Assembly (NCBI RefSeq): GCF_963678635.1
Contig: NC_087062.1
Coordinates: forward strand, 3,435,556-3,499,555
Reading direction: 5' to 3'
DNA length: 64,000 nt
Origin: Symsagittifera roscoffensis
Lineage: Eukaryota; Xenacoelomorpha; Acoela; Convolutidae
In this document: positions 8,901-16,551 of the stretch, one piece after another
Layout: the number at the start of each line of letters is the position of its first letter
Numbering within the stretch: the stretch's first letter is position 1
Translations under genes and position numbers: made by a program
Notes under the pieces: model-generated
Seen by the model: the letters and a program-made list of their open reading frames with translations, nothing else
The model's database searches: none
Told to the model about the DNA's origin: nothing

Positions 8901-11016
8901 CCGTAACCTGGCCTCGTCAGAACAGTACTCGAGACTCAGTGAGAAGGGGGAATACCAATATGTGTCTGGAGTGATGGGAATAGCCTACAATCCCTTCTTA
9001 GACTCGGAAGCTGGAGGAGCCCACAGAAACCATGAGGTAGCGGAGCTACTGAAGTTTTGGACAGAAAGGATAATGGAGATAGACGCAGTGGAGAAAGAGG
9101 GGCCGAGCCTGGGCCTGATTCTTGAGAAAACACCAGAGGTGATAAGCATACCGCGCTCAAACAAGAGAGTTGAAGTGAACATGGGCGGTGGAAATGGCTT
9201 GTTAACCACGAACTTGGGAGTGATATGGAAGCTACTAAGACCCTCCTGGTGTCCACATCCCCATGCGAGTCTAATCGAGGAAACCACCGAGCGAGTGAGG
9301 TTAGCCCCAACGGAAGATGAAGATCTGGCGAAGTTGAGTGTGCTACATAAGCTAATCACACCCCAGATGCAAGAGCCAAGCGAAAGGACGAGCGACCCCG
9401 GGTCAGCAAAGAAATTGGAGCCGGGTAGCTGTCTGGATTCGACGTGTGGGAACGGAGAGCACATCTGCGATGGACGGTCATGCGTCAGGATACTGTCGTT
9501 TCAAAAAGAAGACCTGGTCACTTGGTTCGAAGACATCACAGAAAGGGAGAAAAGTGAAGTGCAAATAATAGCGGAATGTTACGCGAGAACCACGGTGAAT
9601 ATAGCGACAGCTCTCGGATTCTTCTCGAGAATGTGTGGTCTGCAGGCACTGGAGAGACTGGAGTCTGAGCATCATTTAGTGACGGCGTTGAGCGTAGAAT
9701 CATGGCCCGGGGTGTTGCAGGTGACTCAAAAACACATCCGGAGCTGGAAAGTTGGTCTTGAGGCGGAAATGGGATTTCCCCTGAGCGAAGCTTATGGCTT
9801 GCCATTGAACGCGAAATCACTGATAGGGTCAATGATGGCCAACTTGTGCGGAAGTCACTACCCGCTACACATGGCGATGGTGGAAGTGTCCAGCCAGAGA
9901 ATACTGGTGGACAAGGCCTTCTCAGTGCCCAAGTGCGTGAGGTTGGCTCGGATGTCGCATCACTCGCACAAGTTGTTGAGAAAAATCAAAGGGACAGTAC
10001 CAAAAGAATTGAGAGATGACTTAAGCGAAATCTGGGGAGAAGATCTTCTGAAGTTGGAAAGAGAAAACACAAGCGATCACGAGAGACAAAACGTGATCGG
10101 GAAACCTGTGGGAAGTACTCCGAACCTGGAAGACAACGACACGATGCACGAGAAAATGATGGAGCTTGAGCCTCTCTTGGAAGCCTCAGGGGAGCGTAAT
10201 CTCAGGAGCATTGAGATCTCTCATGGGGAATGCCCATGCCACTGTTTGGCACAAACGGTGTGGTATCCAGATCACAAGAACCTTTGCCTGGTGTGGGATG
10301 TGGAAGAGATTCGGTCGATCGGACTACCGGATCACCGGCAGAAGGTGACGCTCTTAGTAGTGAGTACGATGTTAGCTCTGAGATGGATAGAAGAGAATAT
10401 AACGAAATATCGGGAGGCGACGACGCCAACGGCTGAGTCAATATACGCGATAGACTACAGCAGGAGACTTGAGTTGTTTGAGACTGCGTGCAAAGTATTC
10501 GCCATACCGACGGAAGTCAGGCACGTATGGAGTCGCTTGAGGTACTTTCCATGGTTTCGGGCGACACTGACGTCTTGGCTGTACAGGGCAACGAAAGATC
10601 ACATGAGAAAACATCAAAAGGAGTATCGACAGTTCCAGGCCGAGATTGGGCCGGAAGCTTTCAAGAGACCCCTGCTAACCCATCGTAATGCGATCACGAC
10701 GGGATGGAAGAGAGTGGGTAAGATGTCTAGAGACAATACCAAAGCGAGGGAGTCGATACTAGAGGAAGACCTGGCGAAGAACGTGAGCTTGAGCCTGCAC
10801 AACTCCTTTTGCTTGAACCGAGAAGCTAGGGTGAAGGCACTACCCAACCAAGCAAAGAGATTGCAGGAGCAGAGAGAATGGATGCGATCCTATGAACAGC
10901 TGAAGGCTTGGGAGGAGATTGTGATTAGTTCCGATGATGAAGAGGAACTGTTGAGACAGTTTGCCGCATCTAGCACTTCAGGATGCAGTACCTCCAAGGC
11001 GAAGAGTACGAGATGA
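2953..11016 (+). CDS. Giant third ORF (2,687 aa) with SGNH hydrolase domain, env position
   Basis: One uninterrupted frame from an ATG 502 bp after the integrase stop to just before the polypurine tract. Order of parts: an N-terminal region; a charged coiled coil (about 143-240); an SGNH/GDSL hydrolase fold (about 410-590) with Ser417 in IIGDSLV, Asn466 in GTNDV, and Asp560/His563 in KDGIHF, so all catalytic positions are present; a second, degenerate SGNH-like region (about 835-1065) with VAGSDFEGT and AGMND (N893) and an uncertain His; a hydrophobic stretch near 1195-1230; an acidic, low-complexity stretch near 1660-1720; Cys-rich patches near 2155-2180 and 2425-2440; and a Ser-rich tail. 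SGNH enzymes are esterases or lipases; the substrate is unknown. No N-terminal signal peptide is visible, so it does not look like a classical envelope protein. I do not recognise most of its length. Confidence 0.85.
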   Translation: MADRFWNSMPTALQRPTLDELYRRLRDLDHTQIDERMAVMLNAILQLEDQGECRESATEAVLIVGYTTEGISNRAQTRWLSWNADGGVRGFDLARNPGLSNNTEHGAGEFPLPTRPTARSTGQSSSKVPSMSRAQQTTEAYPELGVLRKELEKALKERNKANLDRDQAKLDRERLQLERDQAVDERDQTLKLLEMLRAEHQQELKVRENAANRDQLKSELERIEQRQRELDAQKGARSNERVVTSSRPESRMEVDEAPRARGRFNLDREAREHMSEGLEVWIPNDATPSLRNLETQPVRPLMDVVLPGYTPTSTSSGSQVSGASSRLKELGEKLQQQSRERATRPELPPTWREQPVRNVVIASYKKNTEGNYHKHSRLDWNAEQQARRDCFHDAAWVQYLAPPRVPEGAVHLIIGDSLVRVLTQIRSHWQTGVLSFAGAATPQMLATLDMLGMTKVYTVTLMVGTNDVSRGEARKVTRLCDKMSCLLEELRIQMDPILLTICTVPYNMMFDQHSLEMNQRVRSLNKAIREIHRNSVLPLRLLDVAERMENKGFPEDTSKDGIHFDRPRGAEWLNDVFQEHINTLEADLLETAQFTLGPPPNPPFLASRALAGRLGARVDTRDSSRSNQTRLQSATPMESEEVESSTPPTSAMSSVVVADGRREKKSRETTRLRYPEKVKELDLETLECRRELAETLGIERVSHEDLNRHHCVDWLKAHEAHFSRTKLMETTDLTGIPTKTIMGPINYRPLKQLGSPGLIAEPPKHRTGIARIRLATPAQLKVVDKLLNPGGMELPDAAYEGPRLAEDPRYGKPCGGTQLAKTLAVYDRADPAAARVIIVAGSDFEGTSPKLFWPETLVYSLPGAELNQMLTLVVAIKSEMPCEPELLLFAGMNDHLHAMGLLEQLKGKEIPTSKKIWEAIQALFAAMNEVQENVASRFGSKTKVVFTTSPGYASMPPALQFVYAVLILIAEGSEWRILMAAPNRELEPVNLRLYRSELPAAWADISHALRGFYGLADVLIVLDEVLLLEISNFARQLKFSPVIGDDHPAINQLTASLWFRSMDVKVANSTSRTRGPSNERRNVVETEKQLESMKYRLTQENGWWPFLTPRLENATSKTREEAPLLVKQIWSFLEKQLELAERRDMTVVRFVSAANEVTIGGFWREHANGELKTRRDYEILKFLSPCWEREFLAGVFGTTATIFGAFVQEILGMPISLLLALYLVYPRYLFNMGPAYMFSRGVETLRVDGYLALVLLTHGELVSFHRLMEYGEPLSMGRVHTSIETSSYKCAAGLKTLLVQYLMMQNRYMTGEDENPTSREEWEKANRGMPLLTDLCLAMRSDPMGIIRGLEEVVTCIYGPAVTYAFPDPLVITYRHSVTHLSLISVLDGAALNWCQQEVLRARISNTVLFGKVKDAEMMVCNFRGQMQCRMGGKREGPIEMYPKFWNLNPLTADGREILRIPAWKECFALVKRELETIMEKEILPATMPEFPIVRRMTLGMNSPLVVPSIMARMRAEEMQKDFTDGWDPLFIGYTAAVYFHTSEMKVNSWTTQAKKSRGSQPPGYEVWKVLRTLEKEGLENMLPIWDDGRMIVMEGHVALVDDMKFATRKYKAPYGLEQVEIRQEGTELDAAGQLHVALTEYKKLDPATPSPLSVDTPGDKRSGPVEDRFKKILERRRHESEEESMDETLSEAGEDMEVGNTPEPGPSGEELTTQELLKDLSEENWADTATPPLIPSPRKNLELPLAGETFNMGMLLLSSEEREKNTFEGNRDIFLGSLEDDAWQEFLEEFNREVGSETTLDKFKKELWDAVVRFGEPLLIGTGLDEKARKELLNKLVELRNARSKTRKEKCEDSSTLKQKTVDKMVDDIKRDKVGTSNMIKSTNILKARAGGRQELEGVDGEVESMMIATTPSSRDVKTRKRKRASGSKTMERRVSTIILNVYQSTGIEKEDGSRLSLENHRKLDEVRRFSNKKFEEEHDVHRNLASSEQYSRLSEKGEYQYVSGVMGIAYNPFLDSEAGGAHRNHEVAELLKFWTERIMEIDAVEKEGPSLGLILEKTPEVISIPRSNKRVEVNMGGGNGLLTTNLGVIWKLLRPSWCPHPHASLIEETTERVRLAPTEDEDLAKLSVLHKLITPQMQEPSERTSDPGSAKKLEPGSCLDSTCGNGEHICDGRSCVRILSFQKEDLVTWFEDITEREKSEVQIIAECYARTTVNIATALGFFSRMCGLQALERLESEHHLVTALSVESWPGVLQVTQKHIRSWKVGLEAEMGFPLSEAYGLPLNAKSLIGSMMANLCGSHYPLHMAMVEVSSQRILVDKAFSVPKCVRLARMSHHSHKLLRKIKGTVPKELRDDLSEIWGEDLLKLERENTSDHERQNVIGKPVGSTPNLEDNDTMHEKMMELEPLLEASGERNLRSIEISHGECPCHCLAQTVWYPDHKNLCLVWDVEEIRSIGLPDHRQKVTLLVVSTMLALRWIEENITKYREATTPTAESIYAIDYSRRLELFETACKVFAIPTEVRHVWSRLRYFPWFRATLTSWLYRATKDHMRKHQKEYRQFQAEIGPEAFKRPLLTHRNAITTGWKRVGKMSRDNTKARESILEEDLAKNVSLSLHNSFCLNREARVKALPNQAKRLQEQREWMRSYEQLKAWEEIVISSDDEEELLRQFAASSTSGCSTSKAKSTR

Positions 11017-11045
11017 ATGGGCAAATCGGATGGATCTTGAGTCTT

Positions 11046-11060
11046 GAGAGGGAAAGGGGG
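11046..11060 (+). promoter_or_regulatory. Polypurine tract (plus-strand primer)
   Basis: A 15-nt all-purine run (GAGAGGGAAAGGGGG) sits 30 bp after the third-ORF stop and directly before the sequence taken as the 3' LTR. In LTR retrotransposons this RNase H-resistant tract primes plus-strand DNA synthesis. Its placement strongly supports the LTR assignment. Confidence 0.75.
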
Positions 11061-11592
11061 CTTGAGTGTGAATCCGAGTGAAACTTGGATTCACGAAAAA
11101 GAAATTTTAACAAAGCAAATATTGTTACTAATATACTATATCTATTATATAAATCGAAATGCTGCATGACAATTTCCTGATTGAATAGGACAAAAGAGAT
11201 TTTTAAATGATTGGCTTGAAAAGCGAGAATTCAAAGGTGCAGGTAAATGCAGATTTTGATTGCTGTTTAGCAATAGTGTGAAAATTTTAAATGGTCGTGA
11301 ATTTTGGGGTGTAGATAATCTTAAATCTGCTGCAAACTTCTGTAAATGACCACTGGCACTGTATCTTGAGCAACACTCGGTTTTTCTGGGACTCACTGGC
11401 AGAAGACAGCGCGCGATGAGGACATCGATCTCGAGTCCGGGGAGCATGTGCCAGTCGGTCATATTTGGAAGTTTGACCTTGAGAAGAGCAGAAAATACTT
11501 GATTTTGAAGTGAAATTTAATTTTTCAAAATTTCGAATGGAACATGTCATGCACGATTTTCTCGCGATAACTGAAAATCAGAAAAAGAAATC

Positions 11593-11646
11593 AGAACAAT
11601 TTGAGAACAATTGTAGAACAATTTGAGAACAATTGTAGAACAATTG
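11593..11646 (+). repeat. 22-bp direct repeat inside the LTR
   Basis: Two perfect copies of AGAACAATTTGAGAACAATTGT are followed by a 10-bp partial third copy. Each unit contains two ACAATT halves. Repeats of this kind in the U3 part of an LTR often carry enhancer function; here that is only inference. Confidence 0.7.
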
Positions 11647-12084
11647 CGGGAAAGTAGTCAGATAAAAACGAGTGGGAAATTGCTATTCGCAATTTCCATC
11701 ATAGTGAACAAGAGTAGAGCTGTCCTATTCGAAACAGAAACAAGCGTATTCCCACGAGTTGGATAGTCGTGTCTGGAGTTCTATTCTAAAGCTGGACCAG
11801 AGTGAACCTTCAGCGGAAAGGCGGACAACTAGAGTGTCCCAACGGTCCATGAGAACTCAAATTCTAGAGCATAGACTTATCCTTGTCGTACAAACTATAA
11901 AACATTAAACTTCTTTTAGTTATTTATTTCTTGAGTTAGTTACCAACTGGATCATTTCCCAATTCTTGAGCGTGCTGCTATGTGAGTACAAATTTAAATT
12001 CTAGAGTGTGTTTTGTAATTGTTATGTTGAGGTGAGGCGAGTTTTAGGTTGATCCATCTGAAATGGATCAAAGTCACACTGTCT

Positions 12085-12090
12085 AATAAA
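12085..12090 (+). terminator. Poly(A) signal AATAAA in the LTR
   Basis: AATAAA lies about 290 bp before the LTR end, a plausible place for the R-region polyadenylation signal of the element RNA. Position and motif are the only support. Confidence 0.4.
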
Positions 12091-12378
12091 AAGTAACCTA
12101 ACGGATTGTTCCAACCCGGTTTTTAACGGCGTTCATGTATTTTGGGTATTTAGAGACCTAAGTATGGGGACGTTTCTAATTCTAGAGTGGGGGGATATTT
12201 TAGTAGTAGCCTTTAAGCTGTAACGGGTCGTAGTCTCATGTCACAAGCGAACCGAACTGGCTCCGACCGTTCTTGAGGTGGAAAAACACAAGAGATAGTG
12301 TCCCTGACCCTTGAGCCAGTGGTTATAGGGCCTATTTTTCTTGAGCCTCATGTGTGACTGTAGTAGACGAATGTTACA

Positions 12379-12995
12379 TTTGTTAACATGTGTATAAAAA
12401 GTATCATTTTTTATGCATCCCCTGTTTGGTTTCCTTCATTAAATTATATCCGAAAACTCGAAAGTTTCAATCGAAAAAGTCTGAAATGGGTTATTGGTTC
12501 AAAACCCTTTAAAGACTAGTTATTTCTCACGAAAACAGCCTATCTGTTACCATCTTATTTTCAACGATGTGTTACTGTTCTACAAAATGTTACATGATCT
12601 TACAGAATTGCCGTTTTCTTAGTATTTCTTTTTTAAGGTGACCACCAGCCGAAAATCCACCATCCTTTGCACAATTCAAACAGCAAAAGAAGTGGCAGAC
12701 TGAGAAGTTCTTCTTTAATCGCGTTGAGAAATCGGTCAACGAGTTGATCCGTCTTGGTGTAGACATCTTCGCTCCTCACGAGTCTTTCAAGAGAAGAGTC
12801 AAGGATCTTCTTTTATAGAGAACTCTGTCATTTTTTGATCAACTGAACTCGTGTTCATGGTTTTTGAAGTTCACCTGCTCAAACTGTCGTTTTTAACTGG
12901 ATGTTTTTGTTTGTATTTTTTCCCTAATATATTATTTAAGGGAATTACTTTTTTCTTCTTCTTCTTATTCTTCTCCTTCTTTTTCTTCTTACTGT
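12379..12995 (+). pseudogene. LINE reverse transcriptase C-terminus, copy A (split by the LTR element)
   Basis: The fragment starts mid-RT at the codons for FVNMCIKS and runs through YASPVWFPS and WVIGSKPFKD to an in-frame stop. A second coding-like frame (about 12,640-12,818) reads FKQQKKWQTEKFFFNRVEK and ends at TAG (12,816). The 3' end is a TTC/TTCTTC-rich tract (12,950-12,990). The upstream part of this RT is missing because the LTR retrotransposon sits there. Not functional. Confidence 0.75.
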
Positions 12996-13099
12996 TAATC
13001 GCAAGCATGCAAACCAAAATATAAACATGAGGCACAAGAAACAGAGAGGGGACAGCTAACGAGCCAATTTGATTTATGAAGCACTGACAGTTTCAGCGA

Positions 13100-13462
13100 A
13101 TGAAATACAAATTAGGAGAGATTCAAAAACTAATTAGGTGTAAAGAGAAGTCGATAACACTATCCGAGACTTATCAAAGCTTGCTGCTTGATGGTGGATT
13201 TTGTATTCCTCTTAACACCACGATTAAGTCAGATTGTTCAATACGTCTAATAATGCAGCTCTCGATCACAAAAAAGGTCAATTAAAATGGGCCCTTCCGT
13301 CATGCTACGATACATGCACAGGTTGGAAAGGGCCGTACCAACGCTATATAATTTTTTTCAGATTGCGTTAAAATTGTAAACTCAAACAAGAGTTTTTGCA
13401 CATTTTTCTGCATATTCAGGTTTTGAAAATTCTAAACTATCTGTACAAAATGATCAAAGATT
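13100..13462 (+). repeat. Dispersed non-coding repeat family, copy in unit A
   Basis: This segment (aagtcgataacact... to gatcaaagat) recurs near 15,617, 17,614 and 24,356 at high identity, and in diverged form near 32,310 (minus), 33,780 and 34,310. It includes a hairpin-forming stretch GGCCCTTCC...GGAAAGGGCC at 13,290-13,334 that is shared with the 3' end of the REL retrotransposon. A 61-codon open frame at 13,100 is conserved only because the copies are recent. Confidence 0.7.
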
Positions 13463-13466
13463 TGAT

Positions 13467-13977
13467 CAGGGATGTCGAATACTCGGATTTTTTGATATTC
13501 GTTATTCGCCGCGGCCCAACTATTCGATATTCGACTTCGGCCGAATAGTGCCCTTACTATTCGGATTCGGCTTCGGCCAAATCTTACTACTCGAACAACT
13601 ATTCGGATATTTGGTTATTTTCCCAAAAAACTTAGCATAAAAGTTTGATACAACAAATTCTATAAAAAGTATTGAACTTTTCATGCCATTTTGCCACTCC
13701 TTTTTCTTTTCTATACTCGCACTCGGCAGCGACATCAGACTCTTCTACATTAGCCATCTTAAAAAACAGAAAAATATTGTGAAACAAAACAGTAAACCAA
13801 TATTCGGAATATTCGGGTTTTTTAGCAGTGGACCCTGGATTATTCGGTATTCGGCAAAAAAAAAAAAATATTCGGATTCGATATTCGGATTTCAAAATTT
13901 TAATATTCGGATTCGGCTTCGAAGTGCCGAATACTCGGTATTCGGGTCGAATACTCGGATTCGAATCGATATCACTG
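13467..13977 (+). mobile_element. hAT-type MITE (511 bp) with perfect 8-bp target duplication
   Basis: The ends are CAGGGATGTCGA and TCGATATCACTG, 12-bp terminal inverted repeats with two mismatches and the CAGnG start typical of hAT elements. It is flanked by GATTTGAT on both sides (13,459-13,466 and 13,978-13,985). Copies B and C of the surrounding unit carry the empty site with a single GATTTGAT. The interior is packed with TTCGGATATTCGG-type repeats and has no transposase, so it is non-autonomous. Confidence 0.9.
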
Positions 13978-13985
13978 GATTTGAT

Positions 13986-14553
13986 CAACAAAATGATCAA
14001 CAAAATGATCAAACAGAGTTCAGGATATGAGTCCTGTGAACATAGGTTCTGTATGGAAAAAGTGTGATACCCGGTTGCAACACACTTGCTATTGCAAGCG
14101 CAACAAACATTTTGGGCTTTCCGAGAATGCAGCTCTATGACACCAAATAGAAGTAGAATTAATGGCGTATCATGGAGCCGAATACCCGAAAACGATAGTC
14201 GATCTCAGTTAGAAGTAAAATTTGTTCCCGAATAGCCATTTTTTTAATACTCGATAGCCGAAAATCTTCGATTCGCCCAAAGCCAAAAAAGAATCGCTGA
14301 TATTTCTAACTCAAACATAGCCAACAGTCAGTCAAAAAATTTTGAACGCAAGAAAACAACCAGAAAGAAATCATCATAATCCAAAATTTGAAGAACAAAA
14401 TATATGACCTGCAAGCTCTAACAATTACAGAAAATATTTCACGATGTATTTTTGGTAAACTTAATCGAAATTGATCAATCTGGATCAAAAGGTAAATTTT
14501 TTTAATTAAAAGTCATTTTCAAGAAGAAATTATTACTCAGTAATTAATTCTCC
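13986..14553 (+). repeat. Non-coding part of unit A (satellite family)
   Basis: It contains short direct repeats of ATGATCAACAAA, then sequence recurring at 15,980-16,551. Diverged relatives occur at 23,846-24,090 (TTTGTTCCCGGATAGC..., CAATCGCTGAT) and 33,470-34,050 (GGTATCATGGAGCC). No coding region is supported. Confidence 0.65.
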
Positions 14554-15508
14554 AGTTGTTATTTGTTCGCTGACGATTCAAAGTTGTTTTCTACTGATGT
14601 TACTTCTCTACAGCATGATATTGATTCTTTTACAAACTGGTGTACTGCAAATGATTTATCGGTCAATCACGATCAGTGCAGTCTCATTGTTTTCAAAGAC
14701 AATTTTCCTCCTCATGTGATGGTCAACGACCAGGACATAACTGCCTCAAATGTAGTAAAAGACCTTGGTTTATTTGTCTCTGATGACTTGAACTGGATGA
14801 TACCTTTCAATAATAAGCTGTTATCATCTAACAAGTCACTTCATTTTATCAGGCGCAATTTTCCTTTCACTGTCTCTCAATCCATCAAGCTCATGTTTGT
14901 TAACATGTGTATAAAGAGTATCATTTTTTATGCATCCCCTGTTTGGTTTCCTTCATTAAATTATATCCGAAAACTTGAAAGTTTCAATCCAAAGTGTCTG
15001 AAATGGGTTATTGGTTCAAAACCCTTTAAAGACTAGTTATTTCTCACGAAAACAGCCTATCTGTTACCATCTTTTTTTCAACGATGTGTTACTGTTCTAC
15101 AAAATGTTACATGATCTTACAGAATTGCCGTTTTCTTAGTATTTCTTTTTTAAGGTGACCACCAGCCGAAAATCCACCATCCTTTGCACAATTCAAACAG
15201 CAAAAGAAGTGGCAGACTGAGAAGTTCTTCTTTAATCGCGTTGAGAAATCGGTCAACGAGTTGATCCGTCTTGGTGTAGACATCTTCGCTCCTCACGAGT
15301 CTTTCAAGAGAAGAGTCAAGGATCTTCTTTTATAGAGAACTCTGTCATTTTTTGATCAACTGAACTCGTGTTCATGGTTTTTGAAGTTCACCTGCTCAAA
15401 CTGTCGTTTTTAACTGGATGTTTTTGTTTGCATTTTTTCCCTAATATATTATTTAAGGGAATTACTTTTTTCTTCTTCTTCTTATTCTTCTTCTTCTTTT
15501 TCTTCTTA
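14554..15508 (+). pseudogene. LINE reverse transcriptase C-terminus, copy B
   Basis: It begins at the catalytic FADD box (FADDSKLFSTDV) and continues through the RT thumb and connection (VKDLGLFVSDDL, KSIIFYASPVWF) for about 157 residues to a stop at 15,036. A downstream frame carries the C-terminal tail and stops at TAG (15,333). Everything upstream of the FADD box is missing, so this is a 5'-truncated LINE as left by incomplete reverse transcription. A (TTC)n-rich 3' tract follows at 15,470-15,505. It most resembles the CR1/Jockey-like group. Confidence 0.8.
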
Positions 15509-16551
15509 CTGTTAATCGCAAGAATGCAAACCAAAATATAAACATGAGGCACAAGAAACAGAGAAGGGACAGCTAACGAGCCAATTTGATTTATGAAGCA
15601 CTGACAGTTTCAGCGAATGAAATACAAATTAGGAGAGATTCAAAAACTAATTAGGTGTAAAGAGAAGTCGATAACACTATCCGAGACTTTTCAAAGCTTG
15701 CTGCTTGATGGTGGATTTTGTATTCCTCCTAACACCACGATTAAGTCAGATTGATCAATACGTCTAATAATGCAGCTCTCGATCACAAAAAAGGTCAATT
15801 AAAATGGGCCCTTCCGTCATGCTACGATACATGCACAGGTTGGAAAGGGCCGTACCAACGCTATATAATTTTTTTCAGATTGCGTTAAAATTGTAAACTC
15901 AAACAAGAGTTTTTGCACATTTTTCTGCATATTCAGGTTTTGAAAATTCTAAACTATCTGTACAAAATGATCAAAGATTTGATCAACAAAATGATCAACA
16001 AAATGATCAAACAGAGTTCAGGATATGAGTCCTGTGAACATAGGTTCTGTATGGAGAAAGTGTGATACCCGGTTGCAACACGCTTGCTATTGCAAGCGCA
16101 ACAAACATTTTGGGCTTTCCGAGAATGCAGCTCTATGACACTAAATAGAAGTAGAATTAATGGCGTATCATGGAGCCGAATACCCGAAAACGATAGTCGA
16201 TCTCAGTTAGAAGTAAAATTTGTTCCCGAACAGCCATTTTTTTAATACTCGATAGCCGAAAATCTTCGATTCGCCCAAAGCCAAAAAAGAATCGCTGATA
16301 TTTCTAACTCAAACATAGCCAACAGTCAGTCAAAAAATTTTGAACGCAAGAAAACAACCAGAAAGAAATCATCATAATCCAAAATTTGAAGAACAAAATG
16401 TATGACCTGCAAGCTCTAACAATTACAGAAAATATTTCACGATGTATTTTTGGTAAACTTAATCGAAATTGATCAATCTGGATCAAAAAGTAAATTTTTT
16501 TAATTAAAAGTCATTTTCAAGAAGAAATTATTACTCAGTAATTAATTCTCC
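15509..16551 (+). repeat. Non-coding part of unit B (satellite family)
   Basis: Same content as 12,996-14,553 but without the MITE; it provides the empty site (single GATTTGAT near 15,976). No coding sequence is supported. It includes the GGCCCTTCC...GGAAAGGGCC hairpin sequence near 15,808. Confidence 0.75.

Larger units (their letters stand above)
1..12378 (+). mobile_element. Large Ty3/gypsy-type LTR retrotransposon, 5' part outside window
   Basis: The order is integrase (end of pol), spacer, giant third ORF, polypurine tract, LTR-like terminal region. This is the order of the 3' part of an LTR retrotransposon with an ORF in the env position. The 5' LTR, gag, protease, RT and RNase H would lie upstream of base 1. 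The right edge is set at 12,378 because from 12,379 the sequence matches the interior of a LINE RT that continues leftward uninterrupted in the neighbouring copies (14,896 and 16,893). Both ORFs are intact and the element is clearly GC-richer than the AT-rich flank, which suggests a recent insertion. Family assignment rests on the integrase motifs; no database comparison was possible. Confidence 0.85.
11067..12378 (+). repeat. 3' LTR (about 1.3 kb)
   Basis: It begins after the polypurine tract, at TGTGAATCC (11,067) or a few bases earlier, and ends TGTTACA at 12,378, giving TG...CA ends with weakly complementary tips. No coding frame is supported. It carries an AATAAA at 12,085, a 22-bp direct repeat near 11,593 and about a dozen CTNGAG hexamers. 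The right boundary is firm because the next base resumes the LINE sequence. The left boundary cannot be proved without the 5' LTR, which is outside the window. Confidence 0.65.

Noticed and set aside
2975-10847. Many minus-strand and off-frame ORFs of 60-240 codons overlapping the giant ORF
   Set aside because: They are shadows of a GC-richer coding strand; none has a recognisable motif and all are covered by the continuous plus-strand frame.
2953-11016. The giant ORF as a classical envelope glycoprotein
   Set aside because: No signal peptide, furin-type site or C-terminal membrane anchor is apparent; position alone is not sufficient.
13100-13285. 61-codon ORF repeated near 15,617, 17,614 and 24,356
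   Set aside because: The same segment in diverged copies (33,780; 34,310) is not open, so identity reflects recent array amplification rather than coding constraint.
13800-13970. TTCGGATATTCGG repeats as an independent satellite
   Set aside because: They lie wholly within a unit with hAT-type ends and an 8-bp target duplication, so they are the interior of a MITE.
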